DNA of 64,000 bases from Muribaculaceae bacterium Isolate-110 (HZI) (GCA_003762875.1 RIBL01000001.1:186001-250000), one strand, 5' to 3'; counted from the stretch's first letter, positions 32,901 through 42,464 are shown. Program-made: numbers and translations. Notes: generated from the letters alone by a model not told the origin.

Positions 32901-34637
32901 TATATCCGAATAGGTCTCTTTGAGATAGGTTATCTGCTTAACCTTTATGTCGGCATCAATAGACGTGTTTTTGGCCATAGGGTTGTATCCGCGTCCGTCG
33001 ACTGAGACGCGGGCTGTGACGTAGCCCACGCCGAGCGACGGCATGAATGCGTCGACCGGAAATCGGTCGAGAGCTATCGTTGCGTCATAATCCTGCGGTC
33101 GCGCACGCCATGAGCCGTCGGCTGCCAGACGTCCGCCTTTGGTGATGACAGTTATGTCTCCCGAGGCCTGTCCGGGATGGTAGTCCACACTTCCGTTCAG
33201 ACTGAGTGAGGGGACCGACGCTATGGGCAGGAAAGAGAACCTGTGGTCGGAAAGTGAGGCGAGAGCTCCGCTGAATGAGAGGTCTCCGCCGGCTTTGACG
33301 GGATCAAACGGATGGTCGATGGCTCCGTTGCCTTTGAGCCGGAACACGCCGGGCATGGACATGTCGAGGCTGTAGACATTAAGGTCATCGGCTGTGCCGT
33401 CAATGTCGGTAGAGAATGTCAGCAGCCCCATAGGGGCGAGCATTGCTTTCATGTCGGGAAATGCCAGAGTCACATCGGCTGGCGATACCGTGCCGTTGCC
33501 TTTGAGCGATAACGGCAGGTCGGGGTCGGCGGTGAGGTCGCCTATGCCCATGGATGCGTCAAATCTGAGCATTGAGCGCAGAGTCGATATGCTGAACGCA
33601 TCAGCTTTCATCATTTTGCCGTCCATGGTGAAAAGTCCGTCGGCGCGCAGGGGCAGACCGCAACGTTCGGTGGCTATGAATTTTCGCAGAGGCACACGTA
33701 TCGAGGAGCCGCGGTTGTAGAACGAGTCTACCTCGATGGCAATGTCGGTCGCGGCGATGTAGGACGGGTCAAAACCGGCTATCGGCGTGACACCGCGCTG
33801 GGCATACAGAGCCTCGCGGCCTGTGAGGCGCAGAGTGTCGGCTGTTATGGCCCACATCTCCGAGTCGGGAGTAGGAACGGTATCGGCTGAGTCGGACGGA
33901 GCGGAATTTTCGATGGCCGGATATATATATGTGGCGGCTACGCTGTCGATATGCAGCGAGCGTCCGAATATCTTTTTATTACGCATGTCGATAGTGGCCA
34001 TGTTGAGCGACGCGCGGTCGATATGACATCCGAGTGAGTCGATTATCGGCATCATTTCCATAGAATAGTCGACGTCGGAGAGAGTGATGCGTCCGGCTCT
34101 TATGAGCCATGGTGTGGTCGAGGCTGTATCTGTCGGAGTCTCAGTGCTGTCCTCGAGCATCCTCAGGGTGACTCGGAGACCAGAGATGTCGGCACGGTCG
34201 AGATTGATGGTGTTTTCTTTGAGCAGGATGTCGGTCGCCGAGATGTCGCCTTTGGCAATGTTGGCGCGCAGCCACAGAAGCGAGTCGGCATTGCCAAACT
34301 GATAGAACGCGCTGTCAAGCGACAGCCCGTCGACATCTACATGTCCGCGCAGCAGCGGGAGTATTTTTACGGCTACCGACGCGTTGCGGGCGGTCAGCAT
34401 GGTGTCGCCGGCCGCTTCAATCACGGTCACGTCATCTACACTGAGACTGAGGGGAAATCTGAGCCGCAGCCGCCCGACGTGTACATCCATGCCGGTCGAG
34501 GCGTTGACCTTGTCGGTAGCGAAGCCAACCGCCCAGTCCTGAACCGGAGGGATATAGAGGAGCACCGGGACGAGTATGACCAATACCACCGGCACCAATA
34601 CAATCCAAAGAATTATTTTGCCAATCCTGCGTGCCAA
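29913..34637 (-). CDS. tamB: TamB: translocation and assembly module inner-membrane protein
   Basis: This 1574-residue protein has an N-terminal membrane anchor (about 8-30, ILWIVLVPVVLVILVP). A very long run of beta-taco repeats (AsmA/DUF490 type) spans the periplasm. The C-terminal TamB domain covers about 1150-1574, with the conserved SGLVR-like INSGFVRYTPPL, then YDRTYEGNTSTA and the FRHTGFESILEGEITQTGVGF end. The size is normal for TamB. It forms a bridge between inner and outer membrane with its TamA-type partner, here TamL encoded just downstream. The ATG at 34637 is the start that gives the anchor. A hairpin 110-140 bp upstream separates it from the winged-helix gene. Confidence 0.93.
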   Translation of the reverse strand: MARRIGKIILWIVLVPVVLVILVPVLLYIPPVQDWAVGFATDKVNASTGMDVHVGRLRLRFPLSLSVDDVTVIEAAGDTMLTARNASVAVKILPLLRGHVDVDGLSLDSAFYQFGNADSLLWLRANIAKGDISATDILLKENTINLDRADISGLRVTLRMLEDSTETPTDTASTTPWLIRAGRITLSDVDYSMEMMPIIDSLGCHIDRASLNMATIDMRNKKIFGRSLHIDSVAATYIYPAIENSAPSDSADTVPTPDSEMWAITADTLRLTGREALYAQRGVTPIAGFDPSYIAATDIAIEVDSFYNRGSSIRVPLRKFIATERCGLPLRADGLFTMDGKMMKADAFSISTLRSMLRFDASMGIGDLTADPDLPLSLKGNGTVSPADVTLAFPDMKAMLAPMGLLTFSTDIDGTADDLNVYSLDMSMPGVFRLKGNGAIDHPFDPVKAGGDLSFSGALASLSDHRFSFLPIASVPSLSLNGSVDYHPGQASGDITVITKGGRLAADGSWRARPQDYDATIALDRFPVDAFMPSLGVGYVTARVSVDGRGYNPMAKNTSIDADIKVKQITYLKETYSDIALNTSLHAGEASGTLVSHNPGADASLGFNAWLQGDSIRYDISGDLRDINLMTLHLSDSLNGGHMQIASSGFYNIATQGMDVKADINSLKWQLPGITIEPGSPITLTSRSESDGSRTSLTNGDLNLLLTTPGPLMSFISGMPAAMTAIQSQMDSMRVDVPVLSNAIPRFALHADMGRSNVAAQYLASSGIDIGQLSASVSNDSLLRFNALLNTLSIDKTRLDTIRVNAVQHGEYLVYNASMNNRPGTFDNFAHVTLNGFAGNTRASAFLKQENIKGEKGFNLGLNADIADSIVTVRFVPLSPTIAYKPWSLNKDNFLSLDLATQHIDANLELTGDKSFVRIFTTHPEGNTAHADSADHHDRYHGEQEDLKVQVSRICLQDWLAINPFAPPVKGEVSADLSFRYEKPTLTGNGTISLADLYYGRDRVGDFNLDVNVANSAGGKLMADLTLMVDSIPTITARGVLNDSTLATPFLLDFRMIKFPLHIVNPFIPDKMASLSGQLNGSMQITGDMANPTFDGYINFDTTAVKVTMLGTSFTFSDEKIPVDSNVITFKDFNILACNANPLSLNGTVDARHLTDLRLDLDMAARNIQVVKSDRARGGADVYGKAFLDFFAGVKGNMQRLNVNADISLLEGTNVTYVMPDAEQTISGQSDQDMVHFIQFNDTTSTRSADSIASTAMSLNLNADLHLREGATVNVDLSSNGNNRVQIMPSGDLDFSMSPLNGSRLTGRVNINSGFVRYTPPLMSEKNFAFKDGSYIAFNGNMMNPVLNIQAVDVVRANVTQDGQNSRVVNFDVMLSITNTFDNMNVAFDLSTNDDITVQNELTSMSAEQRANQAMNLLLYNVYTGANTKGTSLSGNPLFSFLTSQLNTWAANNIRGVDISFGIDQYDRTYEGNTSTATSYSYRVSKSLFNDRFKIVVGGNYSTDADSDENFSQNLINDISFEYMLNASGSMYVRVFRHTGFESILEGEITQTGVGFVLKKKLNTLWELFGIRRD

Positions 34638-34743
34638 AATGTGAGAATTTATTTAATAAGTGTGAATGAATGAAAATCTATATAATTAACAACCACGTAC
34701 AGCAGGAAAAAGTTTAACATAATTAGGAGGTTGTGACAGAAAA

Positions 34744-34780
34744 ACTCTCGTCGCAGGCGTATGGCGTAAGCGGCGAGAGT
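34744..34780 (-). terminator. Hairpin between the winged-helix gene and tamB
   Basis: The arms actctcgtcgc (34744-34754) and gcggcgagagt (34770-34780) form an 11-bp stem with one G-U pair and a 15-nt loop. It lies 47 bp past the winged-helix stop on the - strand and is followed by a T-rich stretch (tttttctgtc), typical of a terminator. Confidence 0.7.
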
Positions 34781-34826
34781 AATAGGCTGAGGGGGAGTAA
34801 TACCGACATCCCCGACGGGAAATGGC

Positions 34827-35045
34827 TTATTTGTCCTGAGCAAGTGAAACAAGGAGTTCCTTGCCGTCTTCTGAAGGCTGGAATACGAGTTTCCCCTCAC
34901 GGGCAAGCCATCCGAGAGCGGCATAGACCTCTTTCTCGTTTTTGAGCTTAGCCATTTTCTTGATCTGCTTTGTGTCAAGAGTCTGAGCTTCATTAAGGAC
35001 AGCCCACACGAGGCCGGCATTCAAGCCAATAGTTTCGGTGTTCAT
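34827..35045 (-). CDS. Small winged-helix protein (DUF2582 type)
   Basis: This 72-residue protein consists of a single winged helix (GLNAGLVWAVLNEA; IKKMAKLKNEKEVYAALGWLAREGKL). It matches the DUF2582 winged-helix family common in Bacteroidota, whose function is not established. It may bind DNA or act as a small adaptor. The ATG at 35045 gives MNTETIGLNAG, the usual family start; the frame goes 11 codons further upstream without support. A TAAATTTG element on the - strand (35145-35152) could be its promoter. It has its own terminator before tamB. Confidence 0.8.
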   Translation of the reverse strand: MNTETIGLNAGLVWAVLNEAQTLDTKQIKKMAKLKNEKEVYAALGWLAREGKLVFQPSEDGKELLVSLAQDK

Positions 35046-35361
35046 TGTTAAGTATTTAAAATGGTTAAAACTGTTCACAGTCCTATAATCCGTCGGTCTG
35101 TGTTAATCAGCATGAAAATCATGCTCATTGGAGAATGAGACACGCAAATTTAATAAAAATTTGTTAAACGGCTCATATCTTTTCAACAAAAATAGTATGC
35201 CTTTGGTTCGTTTTGCTACAAAAATAGTTTTTATTGTGAGAAAAAACTGCGATTTACTCAATAGTATTCAATGATTGATTATGGATTTAAATCAAGATAT
35301 TGACAGCGTGTAAAAACGAATTTTTAGTTAAAATTATGGTTAACTAATGTTAAATACAATC

Positions 35362-35388
35362 GGGGGGGTAAAATTTTGTTTAAATTTG
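35362..35388 (+). promoter_or_regulatory. susC-like promoter with a G7 tract in the spacer
   Basis: TAAATTTG (35381-35388) fits the -7 box, 124 nt upstream of the SusC ATG. Instead of a TTTG at the -33 position there is a run of seven G (35362-35368) followed by taaaa. The remaining leader and the 300 bp before it (35046-35361) hold no other gene; they are A+T-rich with several tta/taa words and the - strand promoter of the winged-helix gene. A run of eight G followed by taaa also occurs at 47865-47876. Confidence 0.55.
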
Positions 35389-35511
35389 CCGAAAGTCAAT
35401 AACAAAAAGAGTGTTTAAGTGGTGCTATTCCTTCCAAATGTGTTTTGTTAGGGCTTTTTCAGTGATGAAATTTCAGTTATTAACCAATCATTATCAATCG
35501 AAACATTTTTT

Positions 35512-38500
35512 ATGAAAGCAAAAGGACTTCATCTATTCCTGTTGTTAGTCCTGTTCCTGTCCTTAGGGGCTCCGGAGGTCTACTCCCAGCAGACCGGCGG
35601 AGGGACAGCCGGGACAGCGACGAGTAACTCGTCAGTAACAGGTGTAGTATTAGACTCAGAAGGATTACCACTGCCTGGTGTCACTGTCGCTGTGATGCAA
35701 GACGACAAGATGGTATCGGGCACAGCCACTACCATCGACGGAGAGTTTGCAATCAAAGTACCTGCCGGAGCGATGCTTCGGTTCACCTACATCGGTTATG
35801 CTCCTCGGGAAGTAGCCCCTGTTTATGGCAAATCGATGGAGATAACAATGGAAGAGAGTGCTGAAAAAATGTCGGAAGTAGTGGTCAACGGCTACTTTAC
35901 CCGCAATCGCAACACCTATACAGGTGCGGCCAAATCGTTGTCGGGCGACGAGCTCCTGAGCGTCTCGGCCACCAACATACTTTCGGCCCTCAGCTCGCTT
36001 GACGCCGGTCTCAACATCACTCAAAATAATGCCATGGGCTCCAACCCCAACAGCATTCCCGACCTTGTGATACGCAGTACCACGTCGCTGGCTACCAATA
36101 ATGAAGTAGGTCTCAATGCTCCTCTTATCGTAATAGACGGTGTTGAAACGAATCTTCAAGCTCTTTATGATATGAATATTCAGGACATCGAGCGTGTCGA
36201 CATTCTCAAGGATGCATCGGCTACGGCACTCTATGGCGAGAATGCTGCCAATGGTGTTATTGTCGTTGAGCGCAAGCGTGTGTCGCAGGCTCCTGTGCGT
36301 GTGCGATATACATTTACTCCTGAAATGAGTTTTGCCGATCTTTCGAGCTATGACTTATGCGATGCGGCTCAAAAACTCGAACTTGAGCGTATGGCCGGAC
36401 TCTATAACAGCTATACCGGTGCGCTTGACCAAAATTATTACGACAAACTGGCTCTTATCAGCGGAGGCCGTGATATTGATTGGATTTCAAAGCCTGTACG
36501 CAATAGTTTCTCCCACACCCACTCGTTGTCTGTTTCGGGACGCGGCTCAAGCCTTGACTATAATTTCACGGCCGACTATTCGGACGTTAACGGTGTCATG
36601 AAAGATGATGGCCGCGATCGTTACGGTCTCAATATGTATCTCAGCTATCGTGTAGGTGAGAAGGCCATTGTTACTTTGCGTGCCAAGCACACCAATCTTA
36701 CCACCAATAATTCAAAGTATGGTTCTTTCTCTGACTATATAGCCGCCAATCCTTATGATTCACCCTATGACGAATATGGTAATTTGCGAAAGAGCCTGTC
36801 ATATGATATGATAAATCCTATCTATGAGGCTACACTTGGCAGTTTCAGCAAGACCAATACACGTACTCAGGAAGTATCGCTTGATATCCGATATAATTTC
36901 CGTCCGAATCTTTACCTTACAGCTCAGGGTACATACACGACAGCTAAGGGTACCAGTGATGAATTTACTTCTCCCGATTCAAATAAATTTTCAGATGAAA
37001 CTCCGATTAACCAGCGTGGAACATATACGCTTGGTAACCTCGGCACTGATAACTGGAGTGCGAAAGTCGTAGGTAACTGGATCCATAATTTCGATAAGGA
37101 AGGCACCATGTTTACTCTCAACCTTGGATGGGAGATAAAGCGTCAGAAGTCAACAAGCAGCTATCTTACTGGTAGCGGATTTCTTTCTGATGAGCTTGCT
37201 GATATTTCTTATGCTACAACTTATTCGACATCATTGCTTCCACATGGTGGAGAAGATCTTGCTACTAGTGTCGGTGGTTTTGCAGCAGCCAACTTTATCC
37301 TTAGGAATCGCTATGTCATTGACGGCAGCTATCGATTGTCAGGGTCGTCTAAATTTGGAGCCGACAAGCGCACCGCACCATTCTGGTCTGTAGGTCTTGG
37401 CTATAACATGCACAATGAGAATTTCATCAAGGACCTCGGTTTTGTTGACATGCTTCGTCTCCGAGGCAGTTATGGCCACACTGGTAGTGTCAAGTTTGAT
37501 TCCTATCAGGCTGTATCAACATATTTCTACTCCATCAACTATCTCCATTACGCCGGAGTCGGTGCGGTGCCTATTGGTATGGCCAATCCCGATCTTACAT
37601 GGCAGACCACCAAGAAGTTTAATGTCGGTCTAACTTCCTCATTCTTTGGAGACCGTCTGAATGTTAATTTTGACTATTATACAGAAAAAACCGATGATAT
37701 GCTCATCGATGTGTCGCTTCCCCCGTCTTCTGGTGCGACGTCTGTCAAAAACAACTACGGTCGTCAGGACAGCAATGGTATAGAGTTTTCTGCATGGGGC
37801 AAGATTATCCAGAACCGAGACTGGATGTGGAGTCTTTCGGTTAATGGTTTGCACTCCAAGACCACTATCCGTGAAATATCGGATGCTCTTAAGCGTAAGA
37901 ATGATGAGAATGGAGCCAAAAACGAAGATACCGCTCCTCGTTTGCAATTTCGTGAGAATGAGTCACCGACTGCTATTTATGCTGTTCGTTCGGCCGGTGT
38001 AGACCCTGCCTCGGGTAAGGAAATATTCATAAAGAAGGATGGCACTTATACATATGAGTATGATCCTGCCGATCAGGTGGCTTGCGGTGATAAAAATCCC
38101 AAACTACAGGGTACATTCTCCTCCCTTCTCCAATATAAGAATCTTTCGCTCAACATTGGTTTTTCCTATCGCTTCGGTGGAGATATGTACAACTCGACAC
38201 GTATGTCAAAAGTTGAGAACATCAACCCCCGTTATAATGTCGATGTGCGTGCGTTTACCGAGCGATGGAAGCAGCCAGGTGACGTGAAGCCATATCTTGC
38301 CATTTCATCCAACGGTGGGTCGTCATTTCAGTATTCCGACCGTTTTGTTGAGAAAGACAATGAGCTGTGGCTTTCGTCAATTACTCTCCAGTACAATATG
38401 CCTCAGGAGTATATCAAGTCTCTCGGACTCCAGCGTCTCTATGTAAGTGCGGGTGCAGAGGATATATTCCGCATCACATCAGCCAAGTATGAGCGTGGCA

Positions 38501-38553
38501 CTTCTTACCCCTACAGCCGTAGTGTCAATCTCTCGCTTAGCCTGACATTCTAA
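35512..38553 (+). CDS. SusC/RagA-family TonB-linked outer-membrane transporter
   Basis: This is a 1013-residue outer-membrane receptor. Its order is: signal peptide (to VYSQ, residue 26); carboxypeptidase-D-like regulatory domain, about 40-120 (TGVVLDSEGLPLPGVTV; DGEFAIKVPAG; FTYIGY); a TonB-box region EVVVNGYFTRNRNTY; plug domain with PLIVIDGVE and IERVDILKDASATALYGENAANGVI; and a 22-strand barrel. With SusD it takes up a large ligand using TonB energy. The ligand is unknown: no glycoside hydrolase is in the same transcription unit, and the partners downstream are DUF4843, PKD-like and TlpA proteins, a set not specific for glycans. A long leader and G tract precede it, suggesting special regulation. 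Confidence 0.95.
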   Translation: MKAKGLHLFLLLVLFLSLGAPEVYSQQTGGGTAGTATSNSSVTGVVLDSEGLPLPGVTVAVMQDDKMVSGTATTIDGEFAIKVPAGAMLRFTYIGYAPREVAPVYGKSMEITMEESAEKMSEVVVNGYFTRNRNTYTGAAKSLSGDELLSVSATNILSALSSLDAGLNITQNNAMGSNPNSIPDLVIRSTTSLATNNEVGLNAPLIVIDGVETNLQALYDMNIQDIERVDILKDASATALYGENAANGVIVVERKRVSQAPVRVRYTFTPEMSFADLSSYDLCDAAQKLELERMAGLYNSYTGALDQNYYDKLALISGGRDIDWISKPVRNSFSHTHSLSVSGRGSSLDYNFTADYSDVNGVMKDDGRDRYGLNMYLSYRVGEKAIVTLRAKHTNLTTNNSKYGSFSDYIAANPYDSPYDEYGNLRKSLSYDMINPIYEATLGSFSKTNTRTQEVSLDIRYNFRPNLYLTAQGTYTTAKGTSDEFTSPDSNKFSDETPINQRGTYTLGNLGTDNWSAKVVGNWIHNFDKEGTMFTLNLGWEIKRQKSTSSYLTGSGFLSDELADISYATTYSTSLLPHGGEDLATSVGGFAAANFILRNRYVIDGSYRLSGSSKFGADKRTAPFWSVGLGYNMHNENFIKDLGFVDMLRLRGSYGHTGSVKFDSYQAVSTYFYSINYLHYAGVGAVPIGMANPDLTWQTTKKFNVGLTSSFFGDRLNVNFDYYTEKTDDMLIDVSLPPSSGATSVKNNYGRQDSNGIEFSAWGKIIQNRDWMWSLSVNGLHSKTTIREISDALKRKNDENGAKNEDTAPRLQFRENESPTAIYAVRSAGVDPASGKEIFIKKDGTYTYEYDPADQVACGDKNPKLQGTFSSLLQYKNLSLNIGFSYRFGGDMYNSTRMSKVENINPRYNVDVRAFTERWKQPGDVKPYLAISSNGGSSFQYSDRFVEKDNELWLSSITLQYNMPQEYIKSLGLQRLYVSAGAEDIFRITSAKYERGTSYPYSRSVNLSLSLTF

Positions 38554-38583
38554 TTCCCTCACATCAACATAGAATATTATACA

Positions 38584-40047
38584 ATGAAAAAAATATATCT
38601 GACAATCCTTTCCATGATGGCTCTGGCCACTACGGCATGCAACGACTTTCTCGATGTGCGCCCCAAGGGAGAGAAGGTCGAGAACGAGCAGTTTGAGACC
38701 GCAAAAGGTTTTGAGGACGCCATCAACGGTGTTTACGGTTTCATGACATCCACATCGCTTTATGGTATGGACTTTGTGTGGGGTATCCCTGAGATTCTCG
38801 GTCAGAATCTCCGCAGTGACGACTCCGGTATGACTGACCTTGCACGCTATAACTATGCTGATAATAGTGACTTGACCAGACGCTTCTCCGATATGTGGTC
38901 TGATGGTTACAAGGCCATCGGATATGCCAATAACGTGCTTCAGAATCTGGATAAAAAAAATCCAGATGAGTTTCCGCTTTATGGTGCATATCGCGGTGAA
39001 ATGCTTGCTGTGAGAGCTATGATGCACTTTGACATTCTGCGACTTTTTGCTTCGGCCGATCAGTCAAAGCGGGGCATTCCATATGTCAGAACTTTTGATT
39101 TTTCGGTCAAGCCGTTCTATACAGTAGGAGAGTGTTTGGATTTTATTATAAACGATCTTACTGAAGCTGAAAACCTGCTTGAGAATGTTGAGACAATAGC
39201 CTATCCACGTGATGACAGCCAATATGATAAATTTAATTGCTGGCGTGAAACACACCTTAATTATTATGCGGTGCAGGCTCTGCTCGCTCGAGTATACTGG
39301 TATAAAGGTAATAATGCCAAAGCAGCCGAATATGCTGAAAAAGTGATAAGCAGCAATATTTTCCCGCTTGTTGATGTGACAGAGGTGCAGACTCATATTG
39401 CAGGAGTACTTTCTCCTAAGGAAACCATCTTTGGATTATATTCTCAGACATATCTTAACACATCGTCGAGCTATCTTTACACATGGCGTTCTTATCACTC
39501 CTATGTCGCTTATGATAATACCAGCGGCACCAACTATCTTCAGGCATGGAGTGTGCTTTATGCTCTTGATATATCGAGTACCGAGCAGGATTTTCGCAAG
39601 AACTATTTCCGAGTGGAAAGTTCTATCGCTAAGTGTTTGAAGATGGTCGATTATCCAACAATTGAAAATAATAATGTGTCGACACGCCCCGATTTGATAG
39701 CCGGAGTGAGCTTGATAAACGTCTCGGAGATGTATCTTATTGCGGCTGACGCCTTGTTGGCAACCGGTAATCATGATCGGGCTTTAAGATATTTCAATGA
39801 CGAAATTATCTCGCGTGGTCTGACTCCGCTTACCTCAAGCACAATGCTCACTGCTGAGCGAGTATATAACGAATATCACAAAGAGATGTTCTGCGAGGGC
39901 CAGCATTGGTTCAATATGAAGCGTCTCAATCGTGACATTCTGTCAAATGCTGAGAGCCGTACCATACCTGCAAATGATGAAATATATGTGCTCCCCATAC
40001 CTGATGAGGAGATGGAATATCGTCCCGAGGGTTCAACCAATATTTAA
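38584..40047 (+). CDS. SusD/RagB-family nutrient-binding lipoprotein
   Basis: This 487-residue surface lipoprotein has a type II signal peptide (ALATTAC, Cys19), and the N-terminal CNDFLDVRPKGEKVE is typical of the family. The TPR-rich fold shows MLAVRAMMHFDILRLFA and ALLARVYWYKGNNAKAAEYA. The C-terminal part, MFCEGQHWFNMKR, is the family's usual EF.GEG.R.wdlkR region in variant form. It acts as the lid over its SusC partner, encoded 30 bp upstream. The ligand is not identified. DUF4843 and PKD-like lipoproteins follow. Confidence 0.95.
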   Translation: MKKIYLTILSMMALATTACNDFLDVRPKGEKVENEQFETAKGFEDAINGVYGFMTSTSLYGMDFVWGIPEILGQNLRSDDSGMTDLARYNYADNSDLTRRFSDMWSDGYKAIGYANNVLQNLDKKNPDEFPLYGAYRGEMLAVRAMMHFDILRLFASADQSKRGIPYVRTFDFSVKPFYTVGECLDFIINDLTEAENLLENVETIAYPRDDSQYDKFNCWRETHLNYYAVQALLARVYWYKGNNAKAAEYAEKVISSNIFPLVDVTEVQTHIAGVLSPKETIFGLYSQTYLNTSSSYLYTWRSYHSYVAYDNTSGTNYLQAWSVLYALDISSTEQDFRKNYFRVESSIAKCLKMVDYPTIENNNVSTRPDLIAGVSLINVSEMYLIAADALLATGNHDRALRYFNDEIISRGLTPLTSSTMLTAERVYNEYHKEMFCEGQHWFNMKRLNRDILSNAESRTIPANDEIYVLPIPDEEMEYRPEGSTNI

Positions 40048-40058
40048 AGTGTGAAGTT

Positions 40059-40823
40059 ATGAAACTGTTTACAATTAAGAATATAGCATTGTGTGCTCCG
40101 TTGGCTCTCGTTTTCATCGGGTGTACGGAAGAAGATTACAAGCTCTACGATACAACTCAGAAAGACTCGGTATTCTTCGAATATCGCAATAGCAATAACG
40201 AGCTTGTCGATGAGGTGTCATATAATTTTGGCTATGACATAGCTACAGTCTACACTATTGACATTCCGGTCACTCTTATGGGAGTACCTAAGGAGTATGA
40301 TCGAACTATAGATATTGTGGTTGTCGAGGACGGCACCACAATGGCTGAGGGTGTAAATTACACAATCACAGACAATGTGATACCGGCAAACGCTGTAAAC
40401 GGCACTGTACATGTCAATCTGCTTCGTGAGAATGACCCGGATATACGTCAGGAAGCCAAGACTCTTGTGCTCACAATAGGTGAGAATGATGATTTGAAAT
40501 CAGTCGGCGAGAACTCTATAACTGTGACATATTCGGACTTGCGAGTTGAAATACGCCCAAGTTGGTGGACCACATATTCATGTCTTCCTGTCTATACATT
40601 TGAGAATGCACAGTTGTTTTTTCATTATTTTTATGAGAGAGCACCAAAGGCCGATATAAGTGTATTTAACGAGATGGTTGCAAAATATGATAATTATTTC
40701 GTAAAGGCGAGCAATATAATGGGGCCGATGGCAATGTATGAGCCATTTCTCAGAAATTATGTGCTTATACCAATGTATAACGAGCATCCAGAACTGTCGT
40801 GGCAGGCTTCACCACTTTTCTAA
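40059..40823 (+). CDS. DUF4843 lipoprotein
   Basis: This 254-residue lipoprotein has a signal peptide ending at FIGC (Cys22). The residues after the cysteine are TEEDYK, an acidic pattern matching the Bacteroidota signal for surface exposure of lipoproteins. The body matches DUF4843 in layout (SVFFEYRN; Ig-like strands DIPVTLMGVPKEYDRTIDI; LRENDPDIRQEAKTLVLTI), with the later WWTTYSCLP segment. DUF4843 proteins follow SusC/SusD pairs in Bacteroidota, and their biochemical role is not known. The gene starts 11 bp after susD. Confidence 0.85.
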   Translation: MKLFTIKNIALCAPLALVFIGCTEEDYKLYDTTQKDSVFFEYRNSNNELVDEVSYNFGYDIATVYTIDIPVTLMGVPKEYDRTIDIVVVEDGTTMAEGVNYTITDNVIPANAVNGTVHVNLLRENDPDIRQEAKTLVLTIGENDDLKSVGENSITVTYSDLRVEIRPSWWTTYSCLPVYTFENAQLFFHYFYERAPKADISVFNEMVAKYDNYFVKASNIMGPMAMYEPFLRNYVLIPMYNEHPELSWQASPLF

Positions 40824-40857
40824 TACACCAAGTGTGAAAAATTAAAAGAAGACAAAT

Positions 40858-42450
40858 ATGAAATATCATAATATATTGAAAATGGCATGTGCGGCCATAC
40901 TCTCGGTCAGTGTCGTGTCATGTATCGACGATGAAAGTGCTTATGGTGGTGATGTATTGCCGGGACTGACAGTAACTGTGCCCGGTGATGCCGAAATGCC
41001 TGTGTATAATTTCAGTTATGGAGAAGAGTGCGAACTCACGCCTGATATAAAATATGATGGGCCTGGCACTCTTACTTATGAATGGAGTGTCGGTACGTAT
41101 AATAATGGAGTGAAAGGGGCGTTGGAATTTGTCACTAATGACAAGACTTTCAGATATTCTTTCCCCTCTGGCGGAAGATATTATGCCCATCTTGTTGTGA
41201 CTGATGGTTCTGTCGGGATTGTGCAGGATTATGAACTGAGTATCAATCGTACTTTTGAGCAGGGATTCATGGTACTGTCCAATAAAAACGGTGTAGGAAA
41301 CCTTGTGTTTATAAAGGATCCGACCCGTGAGGAGATTGAGGACGGAATTCCGGTGACAGTAATGGAAAATTGTCTGCAACGTGTCAATGACAATGTTGCG
41401 TCAGATCCTCTTGTCGGTGCTCAGATGATTTCATGGTATGATTGGAATGGGTCTACTTCTGTGGGAGTCAATCGATTGGTGTTGTGCACTGAAAAGCAGG
41501 GATTGTACCTAAATCCGAATACGTTTGTTATAGTTTCGGCAATTGACTTTGACGATGTTACTCCCGGATTCAAGGCTGAGAGGCTCATCCTTGACGCAAC
41601 AAGTCCGGTAGCATGGAACTCGTCAGATAAGAGACATGTGAAGATGAATAGTAAGTATATGTTTGGCCTTGAGGATAGCGAGTGGAAGACTTTTGACTTT
41701 GACTTCATTTCAAGCAATACATATATGTCGGGCCTTAACCAGACTACTGACAATTATTTTGTCAAGCGAGATCCTTTGGCACTTTATTCCAAAGCTCTTG
41801 ATATGGCTACATGGGAATATAGCTGGGTAAACTCTTCGCAACTCCGCGACAAGAATGATAAGCCTGTGATGGACAACTGCGAGCTTATTGTCGCGTTTCG
41901 CGGTGAAGGCATACCAACACAGTATGGCACTAATACCTATCCTTGTTATATAATAAGTCGAAGCAAGTCGGATGGCCGACTCTTTGCTACAGGTATCTCT
42001 GGTTTTGGAGGTTATTCTACCGGCCAGGTCCTCGAGAGTCACGGAGAGATTGCTTGTAATGCTTCTACGGCAATTCCTGCTGCCGATTCATTTGTAGTGC
42101 CCTCCGACATGTATCACCGCACATATTACTATAACGGCAACTGTGTGTATGTGATGCTCAAGAGTGGTGATACCTTTACACTACCATCGGAGAGCGAAAG
42201 CTGTCTACGTTATTCCTCTGACGAAGAGGTGACCTACATGGGAATCAACCAGACTCGTCAAGGCTCTCAGACTTTAGCCGAGGATCTTCTGGTAGCTACA
42301 TACAATAAGACTACCTCACGTGGCAGTGTTTATATTTACAATATGGCCGATGTCCGCACAGACAATCCAAATCCGACACCCAAGGCATCATATCTTAATT
42401 GTGCCGACCGCATATCATTTATCATGTATAAGTCGCGTATCGCAAACTAA
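40858..42450 (+). CDS. PKD-like family surface lipoprotein
   Basis: This 530-residue lipoprotein has a signal peptide ending SVVSC (Cys22), followed by the acidic IDDES, again a surface-export type tail. Residues about 40-135 form a PKD-like Ig domain (LTPDIKYDGPGTLTYEWSVG; PSGGRYYAHLVVTD). The remaining 390 residues look like a beta-propeller-like domain with repeated strand pairs (GFMVLSNKNGVGNLVFI; LVLCTEKQGLYLNPN; PCYIISRSKSDGRLFA). Such PKD-like lipoproteins commonly accompany SusC/SusD/DUF4843. They probably bind the ligand or a host surface at the cell surface. The ligand is unknown. It ends the transcription unit, before a long hairpin. Confidence 0.87.
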   Translation: MKYHNILKMACAAILSVSVVSCIDDESAYGGDVLPGLTVTVPGDAEMPVYNFSYGEECELTPDIKYDGPGTLTYEWSVGTYNNGVKGALEFVTNDKTFRYSFPSGGRYYAHLVVTDGSVGIVQDYELSINRTFEQGFMVLSNKNGVGNLVFIKDPTREEIEDGIPVTVMENCLQRVNDNVASDPLVGAQMISWYDWNGSTSVGVNRLVLCTEKQGLYLNPNTFVIVSAIDFDDVTPGFKAERLILDATSPVAWNSSDKRHVKMNSKYMFGLEDSEWKTFDFDFISSNTYMSGLNQTTDNYFVKRDPLALYSKALDMATWEYSWVNSSQLRDKNDKPVMDNCELIVAFRGEGIPTQYGTNTYPCYIISRSKSDGRLFATGISGFGGYSTGQVLESHGEIACNASTAIPAADSFVVPSDMYHRTYYYNGNCVYVMLKSGDTFTLPSESESCLRYSSDEEVTYMGINQTRQGSQTLAEDLLVATYNKTTSRGSVYIYNMADVRTDNPNPTPKASYLNCADRISFIMYKSRIAN

Positions 42451-42464
42451 TAGACTGTAGTTAA

